Shown here one piece after another: positions 44,110 through 51,615 of a stretch of DNA of 57,183 bases. A program made the position numbers and the translations under genes. Below the pieces are notes generated by a model, which worked only from the letters and a program-made list of their open reading frames with translations, searched no databases and was not told the DNA's origin. This DNA comes from CAIMZW01 sp037135095 (GTDB taxonomy: Bacteria; Actinomycetota; Actinomycetes; Nanopelagicales; Nanopelagicaceae). Every line of letters starts with the position of its first letter. The stretch's first letter is position 1. The DNA is taken from NCBI GenBank assembly GCA_037135095.1, contig JBAXKZ010000006.1, forward strand, positions 1 to 57,183, given 5' to 3'.

Positions 44110-45114
44110 GTGATTTCAGCAGATAGCGCCCCGTTAGAACTTCCCTTGGCTCGGGCAGCCATCGATCGGGCTGGCCATCTTCGGCTAGACGAAGAAGAAC
44201 TCTCCCGTCTGTGGGAGCGGGCACAGATCCTGCATTTTGCTTCTGGAAAATTTCGGACAATTTCAACCGACCACCCTCGCTCTAAAGAGGCCGATGGCAC
44301 GCCGCAAAGTTCCAAGCTTTCGAGCCGACTGGAACTCTTAACTGCCAACAAAGTTGAAGAGTTGATTCGCTCAGCAGAATTTTCCGCAGGGGAGCGCTTC
44401 TTTCTCGGCATTGCCGATGAGGTGCCATATTTTGGCTGGTGCGGGGAGGCAATCGATATTGAACAATTTGAGCAGTACCAAACTTTGCGAGAGTTGGGTG
44501 CAGATCTTTCCGATATCGAAATCGGGCTGGCAGTCCACGCACAAGCATTGGCTAACTGGCATCATAAACATCCTCGTTGCCCATTGTGTGGCGAGATAAC
44601 AAAATCAATGCAAGGTGGTTCTATCCGGCGTTGTATTGCCGACGGTTCCGACCATTACCCGCGCACTGATGCCGCAATCATTGTTTTGATAAAAGATGCG
44701 CGCGATCGGATCTTGTTGGGGCGGCAGAAAGTTTGGCCACAATTTCGCTTCTCCACATTTGCGGGTTTCGTTGAACCTGGCGAATCCTTTGAACAGTGCG
44801 TTGTGCGCGAAGTTGCTGAAGAGGCAGGGGTCGAAGTAACAAATATTCGTTACTTGGGATCGCAACCTTGGCCATTTCCAGCTTCGCTAATGATTGCCTT
44901 TGAAGCGCTCGCGGCAAATCCGGAAGCGGCGCGTCCAGATGGTGAAGAGATCGAGGAAGTTGCGTGGTTTACTCGGGCGCAGTTGCGCAGCGCGATTCAT
45001 CGACAAGAGCTTCTATTACCTCCCAAGATCAGCGTTGCCAGGCAGATGATTTCAGCTTGGTATGGCCCAGATGCAGCTCGGGATTTATCTTGTGGCGAGA
45101 CTTGGCGTTCTTAG
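44110..45114 (+). CDS. nudC: NAD(+)/NADH diphosphatase (NudC)
   Basis: Nudix hydrolase that splits NADH to NMNH and AMP; E. coli NudC also removes NAD caps from RNA. In the 334 residues, an N-terminal domain is followed by a zinc ribbon (HPRCPLCGE and RRCIADGSDHYPRTD; three Cys with the fourth ligand unclear), then the Nudix box (GFVEPGESFEQ followed by REVAEEAG) and the NADH-specific SQPWPFPASLM. The start is GTG 44110. It precedes uvrD2 by 16 nt, as in mycobacteria (Rv3199c-Rv3198c). Confidence 0.94.
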   Translation: MISADSAPLELPLARAAIDRAGHLRLDEEELSRLWERAQILHFASGKFRTISTDHPRSKEADGTPQSSKLSSRLELLTANKVEELIRSAEFSAGERFFLGIADEVPYFGWCGEAIDIEQFEQYQTLRELGADLSDIEIGLAVHAQALANWHHKHPRCPLCGEITKSMQGGSIRRCIADGSDHYPRTDAAIIVLIKDARDRILLGRQKVWPQFRFSTFAGFVEPGESFEQCVVREVAEEAGVEVTNIRYLGSQPWPFPASLMIAFEALAANPEAARPDGEEIEEVAWFTRAQLRSAIHRQELLLPPKISVARQMISAWYGPDAARDLSCGETWRS

Positions 45115-45130
45115 TGAATGAGTACTCGCA

Positions 45131-46807
45131 ATGGCGTTGAATCTCGAAGAAATTTTGGCTGGACTAGATCCTGATCAACAGGAGGTAGTTAAAAGTATCC
45201 GCGGTCCGGTTTGCGTTATTGCTGGGGCGGGAACCGGAAAGACGCGAGTTATCACGCATCGAATCGCATATGCAGTAGCCGCAGGGGTTACCGACCCGAC
45301 GAAAACCTTGGCGCTCACCTTTACTGCTCGCGCTGCCGGCGAAATGCGGGCCCGCCTTCGCACACTTGGAATTCCGACTGCTGCCGCTCGAACTTTTCAC
45401 TCGGCGGCCCTAAAGCAATTGATGTACTTCTGGCCTTACTCTTTTGGCGGCAGTTTCCCCTCATTATTGACGATGAAATCGGGATTTATTGGCGAAGCGC
45501 TTTCGCGATCTGATATTTCTTTAGCCCCACAAGGAAGCACCCTGCGCGATATTGCAAGCGAAATTGAATGGGCAAAAGTTTTAGAAATTGCACCGGATGA
45601 ATATGTCGAAGCGGCGCTAGGCGCCGGCCGAGTTGTGCGGCTTCCAACAAATCGCGGCGACAAAGCACATTTGGAATATGTATCTAAGATCTACGATGCT
45701 TATGAAACGCTAAAGCGACAGGAACGAACCATCGATTTCGAAGATGTTCTCTTGTTGACCGTTGGAATGTTGGAAGAGGATCGCGATGTCCGAGAGCGAA
45801 TTCGCGATCAGTATCGATACTTCACTGTTGATGAATATCAAGATGTCTCTCCACTTCAACAACGACTTCTCAATCTTTGGCTCGGAAACCGAGAAGAGAT
45901 TTGTGTTGTAGGAGATGCTGCTCAAACCATTTACTCTTTTGCTGGTGCAACATCGGGCTTTCTGCTCAATTTTCCAAATCGATTTCCCCAAGCCAAAGTA
46001 ATTCGATTGAGCCGCGGCTATCGATCCACGCCGGAAATTATTAATTCTGCAAATGCCATTCTGCGCCAAGGTAATCTCCATAATGAAAGCGGTCTTGAAC
46101 TTTCATCAGTTAATGATCATGGCGTTAAGCCCGCGGTAAAAGGCTTCGATGCTACGCCGGCGGAAATCACCGATGTAGTTTCACAGATTCGCCAACTGTT
46201 AGATCGTCCGGCTGCGATCGTCGCCAAAGATGGCGAACGCACCAGAGAGAAGATTGAGATCGCAATTTTGGCGCGAACTAATGCGCAATTGACGGGCTTT
46301 GAACAAGCGTTGGCGCAACATCGAATTGATACCCAACTAAAAAGTGCCGAGCGGTTCTTCGAACGGGTTGATGTTAGAGATGCCATGAAGGTAGTTAGAA
46401 GTGCCTCGGTGCTGCCCAGCGAAGATGGTGATTGGTATCTGGATCTGGTCTCGGTACTTCGCCCTTTTGGGGAGACCGATTACGTCAACGCTTTTCTGCG
46501 ATTAGCTCGTGAGATGAAGGCCGATGGCGCAACTTCGCTTCGAACCTTCCTGCGCGAACTCGAAGATCGAGCGGAGCAAAATAATCCCCCCACTTTGCCA
46601 GGCATCGTCTTGGCAACTCTGCACTCAGCAAAGGGCCTGGAATGGGATCATGTTTTCTTGGTAGGCGTAAATGATGGTGTTTTGCCGATGGGTGAGGACA
46701 TTAATGAGGAGCGGCGCCTCTTCTACGTGGGTTTAACGAGAGCAAAAAGTCAGGTTCACCTTTCGTATGCCGGCACTCCCAGCCCCTTTTTAGCAGCGCT
46801 CGCATAA
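45131..46807 (+). CDS. uvrD2: UvrD2-like SF1 helicase lacking the C-terminal HRDC region
   Basis: DNA-unwinding ATPase of the UvrD2 type. The 558 residues contain Walker A AGAGTGKTRVITHR, LTFTARAAGEMRARLR, Walker B TVDEYQDVSPLQQR, GDAAQTIYSFAGAT, LATLHSAKGLEWDHVF and motif VI YVGLTRAKSQVHLSY. It stops 14 residues after motif VI. Mycobacterial UvrD2 (about 700 residues) continues with a tetracysteine and an HRDC domain; both are absent here with no remnant visible downstream. Identity comes from position between nudC and whiB7. Confidence 0.88.
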   Translation: MALNLEEILAGLDPDQQEVVKSIRGPVCVIAGAGTGKTRVITHRIAYAVAAGVTDPTKTLALTFTARAAGEMRARLRTLGIPTAAARTFHSAALKQLMYFWPYSFGGSFPSLLTMKSGFIGEALSRSDISLAPQGSTLRDIASEIEWAKVLEIAPDEYVEAALGAGRVVRLPTNRGDKAHLEYVSKIYDAYETLKRQERTIDFEDVLLLTVGMLEEDRDVRERIRDQYRYFTVDEYQDVSPLQQRLLNLWLGNREEICVVGDAAQTIYSFAGATSGFLLNFPNRFPQAKVIRLSRGYRSTPEIINSANAILRQGNLHNESGLELSSVNDHGVKPAVKGFDATPAEITDVVSQIRQLLDRPAAIVAKDGERTREKIEIAILARTNAQLTGFEQALAQHRIDTQLKSAERFFERVDVRDAMKVVRSASVLPSEDGDWYLDLVSVLRPFGETDYVNAFLRLAREMKADGATSLRTFLRELEDRAEQNNPPTLPGIVLATLHSAKGLEWDHVFLVGVNDGVLPMGEDINEERRLFYVGLTRAKSQVHLSYAGTPSPFLAALA

Positions 46808-46816
46808 CTTGCAACT

Positions 46817-46861
46817 TTCAATTTAATTAGGTTGCATCCCCAGCCCACAATCAATTACCCT
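46817..46861 (+). promoter_or_regulatory. Predicted whiB7 promoter with upstream AT-rich element
   Basis: -35 TTGCAT (46832-46837), an 18-bp spacer, and -10 TACCCT (46856-46861). An AT-rich stretch (46817-46830) lies directly before the -35, which is where mycobacterial WhiB7 binds to activate its own promoter. Expected RNA start about 46868. Confidence 0.6.
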
Positions 46862-46908
46862 GCTCACTCGTACTCATTTCGGGTACCGGTAGCGAAGGGA
46901 ACGGCCAG

Positions 46909-47118
46909 ATGTTGAATTCAACTCATATGGGCGCTACTTCTGCTGCCATCATTTCGACACCGTCATGGCATCAACTCGCGACTGCATTTGGCGCTGGTTT
47001 TGCACCGTCAGCCGTTCGCTCACAGAAGTGGTTTACCGCTCCTGCGGCCAACAAATTTGCCACCTATGCCAATTACACAAAGTATGGAAAACGCGGAACT
47101 TGGAGTTCTATCGGATAA
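46909..47118 (+). CDS. Upstream ORF in the whiB7 leader
   Basis: A 69-codon frame (MLNSTHMGATSAAIIS...) with GAAGGGA 8 nt before the ATG. The product has no recognisable domain, membrane helix or metal site. Its stop lies about 15 nt before the base of an intrinsic terminator, and the whiB7 coding region follows. This is the arrangement of a leader peptide whose translation senses ribosome inhibition. Shorter in-frame starts (46927, 46966) are possible. Its value is likely regulatory rather than the peptide itself. Confidence 0.65.
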   Translation: MLNSTHMGATSAAIISTPSWHQLATAFGAGFAPSAVRSQKWFTAPAANKFATYANYTKYGKRGTWSSIG

Positions 47119-47133
47119 CCCGATATCAAGCCA

Positions 47134-47173
47134 AGAGGCCGCAAATCCATAACTGGATTTAGCGGTCTTTTTT
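47134..47173 (+). terminator. Attenuator terminator in the whiB7 leader
   Basis: Stem 47136-47148 with 47155-47168: AAATCC/GGATTT plus GGCCGC/GCGGTC (one G-U), one bulged A at 47161, 6-nt loop, followed by a T-run ending at 47173. It lies between the upstream ORF and whiB7 with whiB7 81 nt further on, so it must be read through for whiB7 expression. Confidence 0.85.
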
Positions 47174-47253
47174 ATTTTCTAGCACCAGCTTTATCCCAAG
47201 ATCACCAGAAGAAAGAAACGGCAACTAGACGAAGAAAGATGGAGGTGAGGACA

Positions 47254-47604
47254 ATGACTGTTCTCTTTAGCGAACTGCTAGTTCCAGGCTGGGCCGAAGG
47301 CGGCACCATGATCGGAATGCGCGAAGTCACTGCGCCAACTGATAATTCCACCGGCTTGAATTTGCCCTGCCATAGCGCTGATCCGGAAACCTTCTTCGCC
47401 GAAACACCAGCGCTGATCGCCTTTGCTAAATCGCTCTGTGCTGAATGTCCCGTGCGCGCCCAATGTCTAGAAGGAGCGCTATCGCGTTCTGAGCCTTGCG
47501 GGGTTTGGGGTGGTGAGCTCTTCGATGAGGGTCGTCCGATCATTGCAAAGCGACAACCAGGACGACCACGTTTGCAACGGGAAGATGTGGAACTTGCTGG
47601 CTAG
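47254..47604 (+). CDS. whiB7: WhiB7-type iron-sulfur transcription factor
   Basis: Activator of intrinsic antibiotic resistance genes in actinobacteria, working with the primary sigma factor. The 116 residues have the Wbl cysteines Cys39, Cys62, Cys65 and Cys71 (C-x22-C-x2-C-x5-C) for a 4Fe-4S cluster, the turn EPCGVWGGELF (80-90), and an AT-hook-like RQPGRPRLQ (100-108) that marks the WhiB7 subgroup. I chose ATG 47254, preceded by GGAGGTGAGG, over ATG 47239. The neighbourhood (uvrD2 upstream, ABC1 kinase convergent) equals Rv3198c-Rv3197A-Rv3197. Controlled by the leader described above. Confidence 0.9.
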   Translation: MTVLFSELLVPGWAEGGTMIGMREVTAPTDNSTGLNLPCHSADPETFFAETPALIAFAKSLCAECPVRAQCLEGALSRSEPCGVWGGELFDEGRPIIAKRQPGRPRLQREDVELAG

Positions 47605-47607
47605 GTG

Positions 47608-48954
47608 CTAAACGTTGGCAGTTTCAAAGTTGGCTTCATCTAGGGAAACCAGCGTAGGGAACCAAGAACGGGCTTCATCCCGGAATCTTCCTTCAGCCTC
47701 GAGCTGACAGAAGATTCCGGTGGTGCCCAAAGTAACTCGATGGATTAAGACATACTCGGGTGGCAGATTTAATTGGAAACCAATCTTGGCAGTTGGATTC
47801 CTGGGATCACCAACGCGTGAACTTTGATCGCGAAGCCACTGTCTGGAGTAGCGGAAAGTTTCGGTCCGAAGTGGCTCAACTAGCGGCACCAAGTAATCCA
47901 GGACCAGCTGAGGATCAACATCTACATCTGGCAGGATAAAACCATCAGCTTTGAAACCGTCGTAAAGCGCCGTGGCATTTCCTTCAAGTGCGTTCTTGAG
48001 CAATGTTTTCATTGGCTCTGGAAAACCATTAGGCAAGCGGTTAACGGCACCAAAATCTAAGACGCCGAGTCTGCCATCATCCAATAAGCGAAAGTTTCCC
48101 GGGTGTGGATCGGCATGCAATAAGCCGGCTCGATCCGGAGATGTGAAGTGAAAGCGCGCCAATTTCATTCCAGCGTTATTGCGTTGAGCTCTAGTTCCCT
48201 TCGCAATGATTTTTGAAAGTGGAGTTCCTGCCATCCACTCGCTAACGATTACCTTGTCAGAAGCCATAATCAATTTAGGAATCGCGATATCTGGATCGCC
48301 TTCGTAAACCTCGGAGTACCTCTGTTGCGCTTCGGCTTCGAAGCGATAATCAGTCTCTTCAATAATTCGGGCGCGAAGTTCTTCAAGGATTGGCTTCATT
48401 TCTAGCCCTGGCATGAAGAGCCCAAAGATTTTTGCGAACCGTTGAATTTGATTTAAGTCGGAGATTAGCGCTTCGGCGGCGCCAGGATATTGAATCTTTA
48501 CCGCGACATCGCGGCCATCTTTCCATTTTGCGCGGTGAACTTGGCCGATGGATGCCGATGCTGCGGGCTTATCGTTGAACTCGGCAAAGTGATCCCGCCA
48601 ATCTTCACCCAGCTCTTTTGCTAGGACGCTGTGAACGACTCGGGCTGGAAGTGGTGGGGCTGATTCTTGCAATTTAGTTAAGGTCTCGCGGTAGGGCTTT
48701 GCAATCTCTTCAGGTAGCGCTGCTTCAAAAACCGAGAGAGCTTGGCCAAATTTCATGGCACCGCCTTTGAGCTCACCAAGTACTTTAAATACTTGCTCCG
48801 CAGTCTTCTCTTGGATCTCGCCAAAGACCATGGCACCAGATTGACCAACTAACTGGCGGCCAAATCCAACTGCGCTTCTTCCGGCTAATGAAAGTGGAAG
48901 TGAAGCCAACTTTGAAGTTCGCTTTGTCGTGCTACGGGGGATCTGATCGGCCAT
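47608..48954 (-). CDS. ABC1/UbiB-family atypical kinase
   Basis: 448-residue protein kinase-like ATPase of the ABC1/ADCK/UbiB family. Seen: the KxGQ motif KFGQALS, the Ala-rich loop PAASASIGQVHRAKW in place of the usual P-loop, VAVKIQYPG (catalytic Lys), EETDYRFEAEAQ, LHADPHPGNFRLLDDG and VLDFGAVNRLP (metal Asp). Some family members support quinone or lipid synthesis; the positional equivalent in M. tuberculosis (Rv3197) has been linked to macrolide tolerance, as I recall. It ends 3 nt from the whiB7 stop (convergent) and lies 10 nt after the E1-like gene on the same strand. GACAAT sits 6 nt before the ATG. Confidence 0.88.
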   Translation of the reverse strand: MADQIPRSTTKRTSKLASLPLSLAGRSAVGFGRQLVGQSGAMVFGEIQEKTAEQVFKVLGELKGGAMKFGQALSVFEAALPEEIAKPYRETLTKLQESAPPLPARVVHSVLAKELGEDWRDHFAEFNDKPAASASIGQVHRAKWKDGRDVAVKIQYPGAAEALISDLNQIQRFAKIFGLFMPGLEMKPILEELRARIIEETDYRFEAEAQQRYSEVYEGDPDIAIPKLIMASDKVIVSEWMAGTPLSKIIAKGTRAQRNNAGMKLARFHFTSPDRAGLLHADPHPGNFRLLDDGRLGVLDFGAVNRLPNGFPEPMKTLLKNALEGNATALYDGFKADGFILPDVDVDPQLVLDYLVPLVEPLRTETFRYSRQWLRDQSSRVGDPRNPTAKIGFQLNLPPEYVLIHRVTLGTTGIFCQLEAEGRFRDEARSWFPTLVSLDEANFETANV

Positions 48955-48964
48955 TGGGTTATTG

Positions 48965-50113
48965 TCATATAACTTCCAAACATCCGCAGAGTGAATGTGG
49001 TTGCCAGTAACTGTGTTCTAAATTACTTGGGCTAAAGAGGTTGATTAATAATGACTTCCCGAATAATTCACTTTTTCTAGTATCGGCAAATTCACAGATA
49101 TAGCAAGTAGCCGCCCCAGCTATTAGCGCGACCGCGGCGGCTGGAAGTTCTGGTTCGCCCGTTAAAGCAGCGGTGGTTTCAATCTGATTTTGAAGTTGGT
49201 TGCCTTGGTATTTATGAAGGGCAACGCAGCGCAAACAAGGCGTTATTCCGGGGATAACCAAGGGGCCAATTTCAACGCGTGCCGGTTCGATTTGAGAAAT
49301 TTGTAAGTGAGCCTCACCGTCGCTGAGCCAGCGCTGAATGTAATCTGGTTGCGCTCTTTCGGTACTGATTATCAAACTTGGCTTAGAACGAATTTCAGCA
49401 ACTAATTGCCCGGGAAGTCGGGAATTCATTCGGATTTGATTCAGGAGTTCTTTCTTGACTACTCCGATATCGCTAACTCGAGTGACTAAGCCGCAGATAT
49501 CGCTGGGGGTTACTTCATGTCTGGATTGCCTTAGAGCTTTTTTCGGCAGCTGCTCGCGCCCGCCTGGTAACAATTGCACGGTAGCGAAGCCGCTGGCATG
49601 AAGAAGAGAAAATAAGGTGATCGCCAAGCGATTCTCGCCAAAGATTAAGATCGGAAAGTCGGCTCTGGCTAGCACTGTTCGTGCGCCGGTAACTCCTTCG
49701 GCGCCCGGCACCTGTCGCCATGCGGCCAATTCAAATTCTGGCCGCGCTCGCTCAGTTAAGTGAATATGGCTTTGGCTGAGCTCTTGCTTCGAAACCTTCC
49801 CTGCTTTCTCCGCCTTCCCAACGCTGGGCGCGTTGTGCGAGCTCTGCGGCGAAGGTTGAAGCTCCAATAAATTTGCCGCCACTAAATTTTTGATTAAGTG
49901 CTCAAGCCCGGCCGGGTCTAGTAGCCCGAGAGCTGATATTGCCGTAATCGAATTCTTTCCATCGAAGTACGAGAGAAGTGCGCGGGCGCCAGGGAGTGTA
50001 AGCAGAAGGCCGCCAGCTGAAGTCCCCACGAAGAGTTGCGCGCTATTTGTTGGATCGGGCAGGAAGAAAACCCCACTTTTGAATTTGGGGCAGAGATTTT
50101 CCAGATTGGACAT
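48965..50113 (-). CDS. E1-like (ThiF/TOMM-type) protein with zinc-binding cysteines
   Basis: 382-residue protein that looks like the ThiF/E1-like superfamily used to adenylate peptides or ubiquitin-like proteins. An N-terminal winged-helix-like region (about 1-90) precedes a charged linker, then a Rossmann-like segment (FPILIFGENRLAITLF, a poor match to GxGxxG). TPCLRCV and HSLCGCLEV supply four cysteines arranged as the zinc site of E1-like enzymes. No ATP-binding Arg motif is clear, so it may be a degenerate, leader-peptide-binding member. I chose ATG 50113 over an in-frame TTG 50131. Conserved neighbour of the ABC1 gene in actinobacteria (Rv3196-like); function unknown. Confidence 0.65.
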   Translation of the reverse strand: MSNLENLCPKFKSGVFFLPDPTNSAQLFVGTSAGGLLLTLPGARALLSYFDGKNSITAISALGLLDPAGLEHLIKNLVAANLLELQPSPQSSHNAPSVGKAEKAGKVSKQELSQSHIHLTERARPEFELAAWRQVPGAEGVTGARTVLARADFPILIFGENRLAITLFSLLHASGFATVQLLPGGREQLPKKALRQSRHEVTPSDICGLVTRVSDIGVVKKELLNQIRMNSRLPGQLVAEIRSKPSLIISTERAQPDYIQRWLSDGEAHLQISQIEPARVEIGPLVIPGITPCLRCVALHKYQGNQLQNQIETTAALTGEPELPAAAVALIAGAATCYICEFADTRKSELFGKSLLINLFSPSNLEHSYWQPHSLCGCLEVI

Positions 50114-50220
50114 AGGCGCAGAATTTCGCAATTGAGAGGGTAATTAATTTGGACTAGGAGTTGCTGTGGAAACTCGCCATCAGATTAAGCAGAGAGCGCA
50201 TGCACTTTTGCTGGGAAAAT

Positions 50221-50251
50221 ATAAAACGCCCCAGGTGAAACACCTGAGGCG
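50221..50251 (-). terminator. Intrinsic terminator of the DUF5679 gene
   Basis: On the minus strand an 11-bp stem (CGCCTCAGGTG / CACCTGGGGCG, one G-U) with a 3-nt loop is followed by TTTTAT. It lies 26 nt after the DUF5679 stop. Confidence 0.85.
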
Positions 50252-50276
50252 CTCTACTACTACGAGTTCTAGTGAG

Positions 50277-50435
50277 TTATGCCTTGCCCAAAATACGATT
50301 GACCTTCGTGCCACATACTGGGCAGATGCCCTGTGCCATACGACGACCAGAATCAGAGACTTTTACGTGTCCTTCGAAGGACCGCTTCTCCTTGCACTTT
50401 ACGCAGTAGGCCTCACCTTTATATTCCTCAGCCAT
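50277..50435 (-). CDS. DUF5679 zinc-ribbon micro-protein
   Basis: 52-residue protein beginning MAEEYKGEAYCVKCKEKR and ending CPVCGTKVNRILGKA, with two CxxC knuckles (Cys11-Cys14 and Cys38-Cys41). The sequence fits the DUF5679 family of actinobacteria, which has no known function. GGAGGG sits 5-6 nt before the ATG and a strong terminator follows. Highly basic and small, it could bind nucleic acid. A 130-codon frame on the opposite strand (50166-50558) is a shadow of this gene and its terminator. Confidence 0.88.
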   Translation of the reverse strand: MAEEYKGEAYCVKCKEKRSFEGHVKVSDSGRRMAQGICPVCGTKVNRILGKA

Positions 50436-50506
50436 GTTGACCCTCCAATCGCCACACTCTCAATGGATCGGGAGCCTCCCGCATTGAGCGTGCGTACCCG
50501 CTCACC

Positions 50507-51229
50507 CTACCCCTGTTTACGCTCAATCAGGGGGATTTCAAGGTTTCCCGCCTCGTAGCCATCCAGGTAGGCCTCGGCTTGGGCCAGCTCGGGGAATCGG
50601 GACAAATAGGTGTAAAACTCCTTTGAGTGGTTGGGAACTCGAAGATGAATCAGCTCGTGGAAGAGGACGCAGCGCAAAACATAGGCCGGGGCGCTAGCAA
50701 GACGGTCCGATATCCGAATTGTCCGATCTACTGTGGTACATGAGCCCCAACGATCGCGCATAGCTCGCCAGGTAAGGCTGCTGGGGCGCTCGTGGAACTC
50801 CGGGAGCAGGTCGGTCAGTAGTTCGATCGCCATCTGCTCTAGCGCAGCCTCGGTGCGCCGCTGCTTGGATTCTCGGGTTAAGACCAGAGCGATCATTTCG
50901 GGGATCAGGCTCGCCTCATCGCGTTTTGAGGTTCGCGCCGGCAGATGGATCTCGATCAGGCCATTGCGGCGAAAGGCGCTGATGCTGCGCTTGCGGCGCG
51001 GGCTTCGGATCACCTTGTGAGGCGGCAATGTATCGAGATCAACTTTAGGGTTTTCGCCTGAGCTTGAGTCTTTCGGGGTATTTTTTTTGGGAACCAAGGG
51101 GGTGGCGTTGCCGGGTATATCCGAGCGCCGCGCTGATGGGTTAGTTGCTGGCGGTTTAGTTGTTGGAGTTAACACGGGGCGCAAGATATCGAGGAAGAGC
51201 TCGCTTTGAAAAAAGTTCTCCACCGACAT
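50507..51229 (-). CDS. YgjP-like M48/DUF45 metallopeptidase
   Basis: 240-residue protein with a zinc protease core near the C-terminus: HELIHLRVPNHSKEF (HExxH plus a downstream His) and RDRWGSCTTVDRTIRIS, the conserved block of the YgjP/WrbI-like family. The first 80 residues are low-complexity and Pro/Ser/Lys-rich, probably disordered. No signal peptide, so cytoplasmic. Substrate unknown. It lies upstream of the DUF5679 gene on the same strand with a 71-nt gap. Confidence 0.85.
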   Translation of the reverse strand: MSVENFFQSELFLDILRPVLTPTTKPPATNPSARRSDIPGNATPLVPKKNTPKDSSSGENPKVDLDTLPPHKVIRSPRRKRSISAFRRNGLIEIHLPARTSKRDEASLIPEMIALVLTRESKQRRTEAALEQMAIELLTDLLPEFHERPSSLTWRAMRDRWGSCTTVDRTIRISDRLASAPAYVLRCVLFHELIHLRVPNHSKEFYTYLSRFPELAQAEAYLDGYEAGNLEIPLIERKQG

Positions 51230-51427
51230 TTAAAGTTATCCCCTACTTCTCCACAACTTTATCAACAGCGTGCGGCAGATAATCGAAAATTAATGGTATC
51301 CCGCTGGCAAAATAATGCATGTGACGCTCCGAGAATGAGGAGCAGCTTTTTTAGGGCTACGCCTCTTCCCGCGTTGTAACGAAATCAAATTGTCAACTGA
51401 CTTCTTGTGAGATAGATAATCTGATTA
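51230..51427. other. Gene-free stretch with a weak hairpin and U-tract
   Basis: No coding frame is supported. GCTCC-N8-GGAGC (51326-51343) is followed by AGC and six T (51347-51352), a weak terminator-like element on the plus strand, but no gene leads into it. TTATCAACA (near 51261) resembles a DnaA box but is isolated. The last part contains the promoter of the RNA candidate below. Confidence 0.4.
51391..51421 (+). promoter_or_regulatory. Promoter-like element before the ncRNA candidate
   Basis: TTGTCA (51391-51396), 17-bp spacer, TAGATA (51414-51419), or GATAAT two bases later. Expected RNA start about 51428. Confidence 0.4.
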
Positions 51428-51569
51428 ATATTTTGTCCATGCGCTCGTGGCTAGTTGATAAAGCGCAGTTCATGTCATAGGTTTACGCCACGAAGTCCTC
51501 GGATAACCGTTCATTGTCTGCAAGGGGAAGGCAGATAAAGAATCGTGCGCCCGGGGGCTTCGCTTTTTT
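51428..51569 (+). ncRNA. Candidate small RNA of about 140 nt
   Basis: Starts after a promoter-like element and ends with a U-tract (51564-51569). P1: 51491-51502 pairs with 51551-51562 (12 bp, two G-U). P2 inside: TGTCTGC/GCAGATA (51515-51521 with 51531-51537) with loop AAGGGGAAG. A 5' stem TCGTGGC/GCCACGA (51445-51451 with 51487-51493) overlaps P1 by three bases, so the two may compete. No frame or known RNA family is recognised. The transcript would end between two minus-strand genes and is unlikely to be a gene leader. Confidence 0.5.
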
Positions 51570-51615
51570 ATGCCCAGGCTAACTAATTTGTAGTAATTGC
51601 TAATTTGTAGCGCGG

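Noticed and set aside
46909..47118. Ordinary small structural gene
   Set aside because: No domain, and it is enclosed by the whiB7 promoter and terminator; a leader ORF is the better reading.
50166..50558. 130-codon frame on the plus strand
   Set aside because: It is antisense to the DUF5679 gene and contains that gene's terminator; the protein has no family features.
51230..51270. Replication origin with DnaA boxes
   Set aside because: Only one near-match (TTATCAACA) and a partial TTATCCCC; no cluster, and no dnaA, dnaN or parAB nearby.
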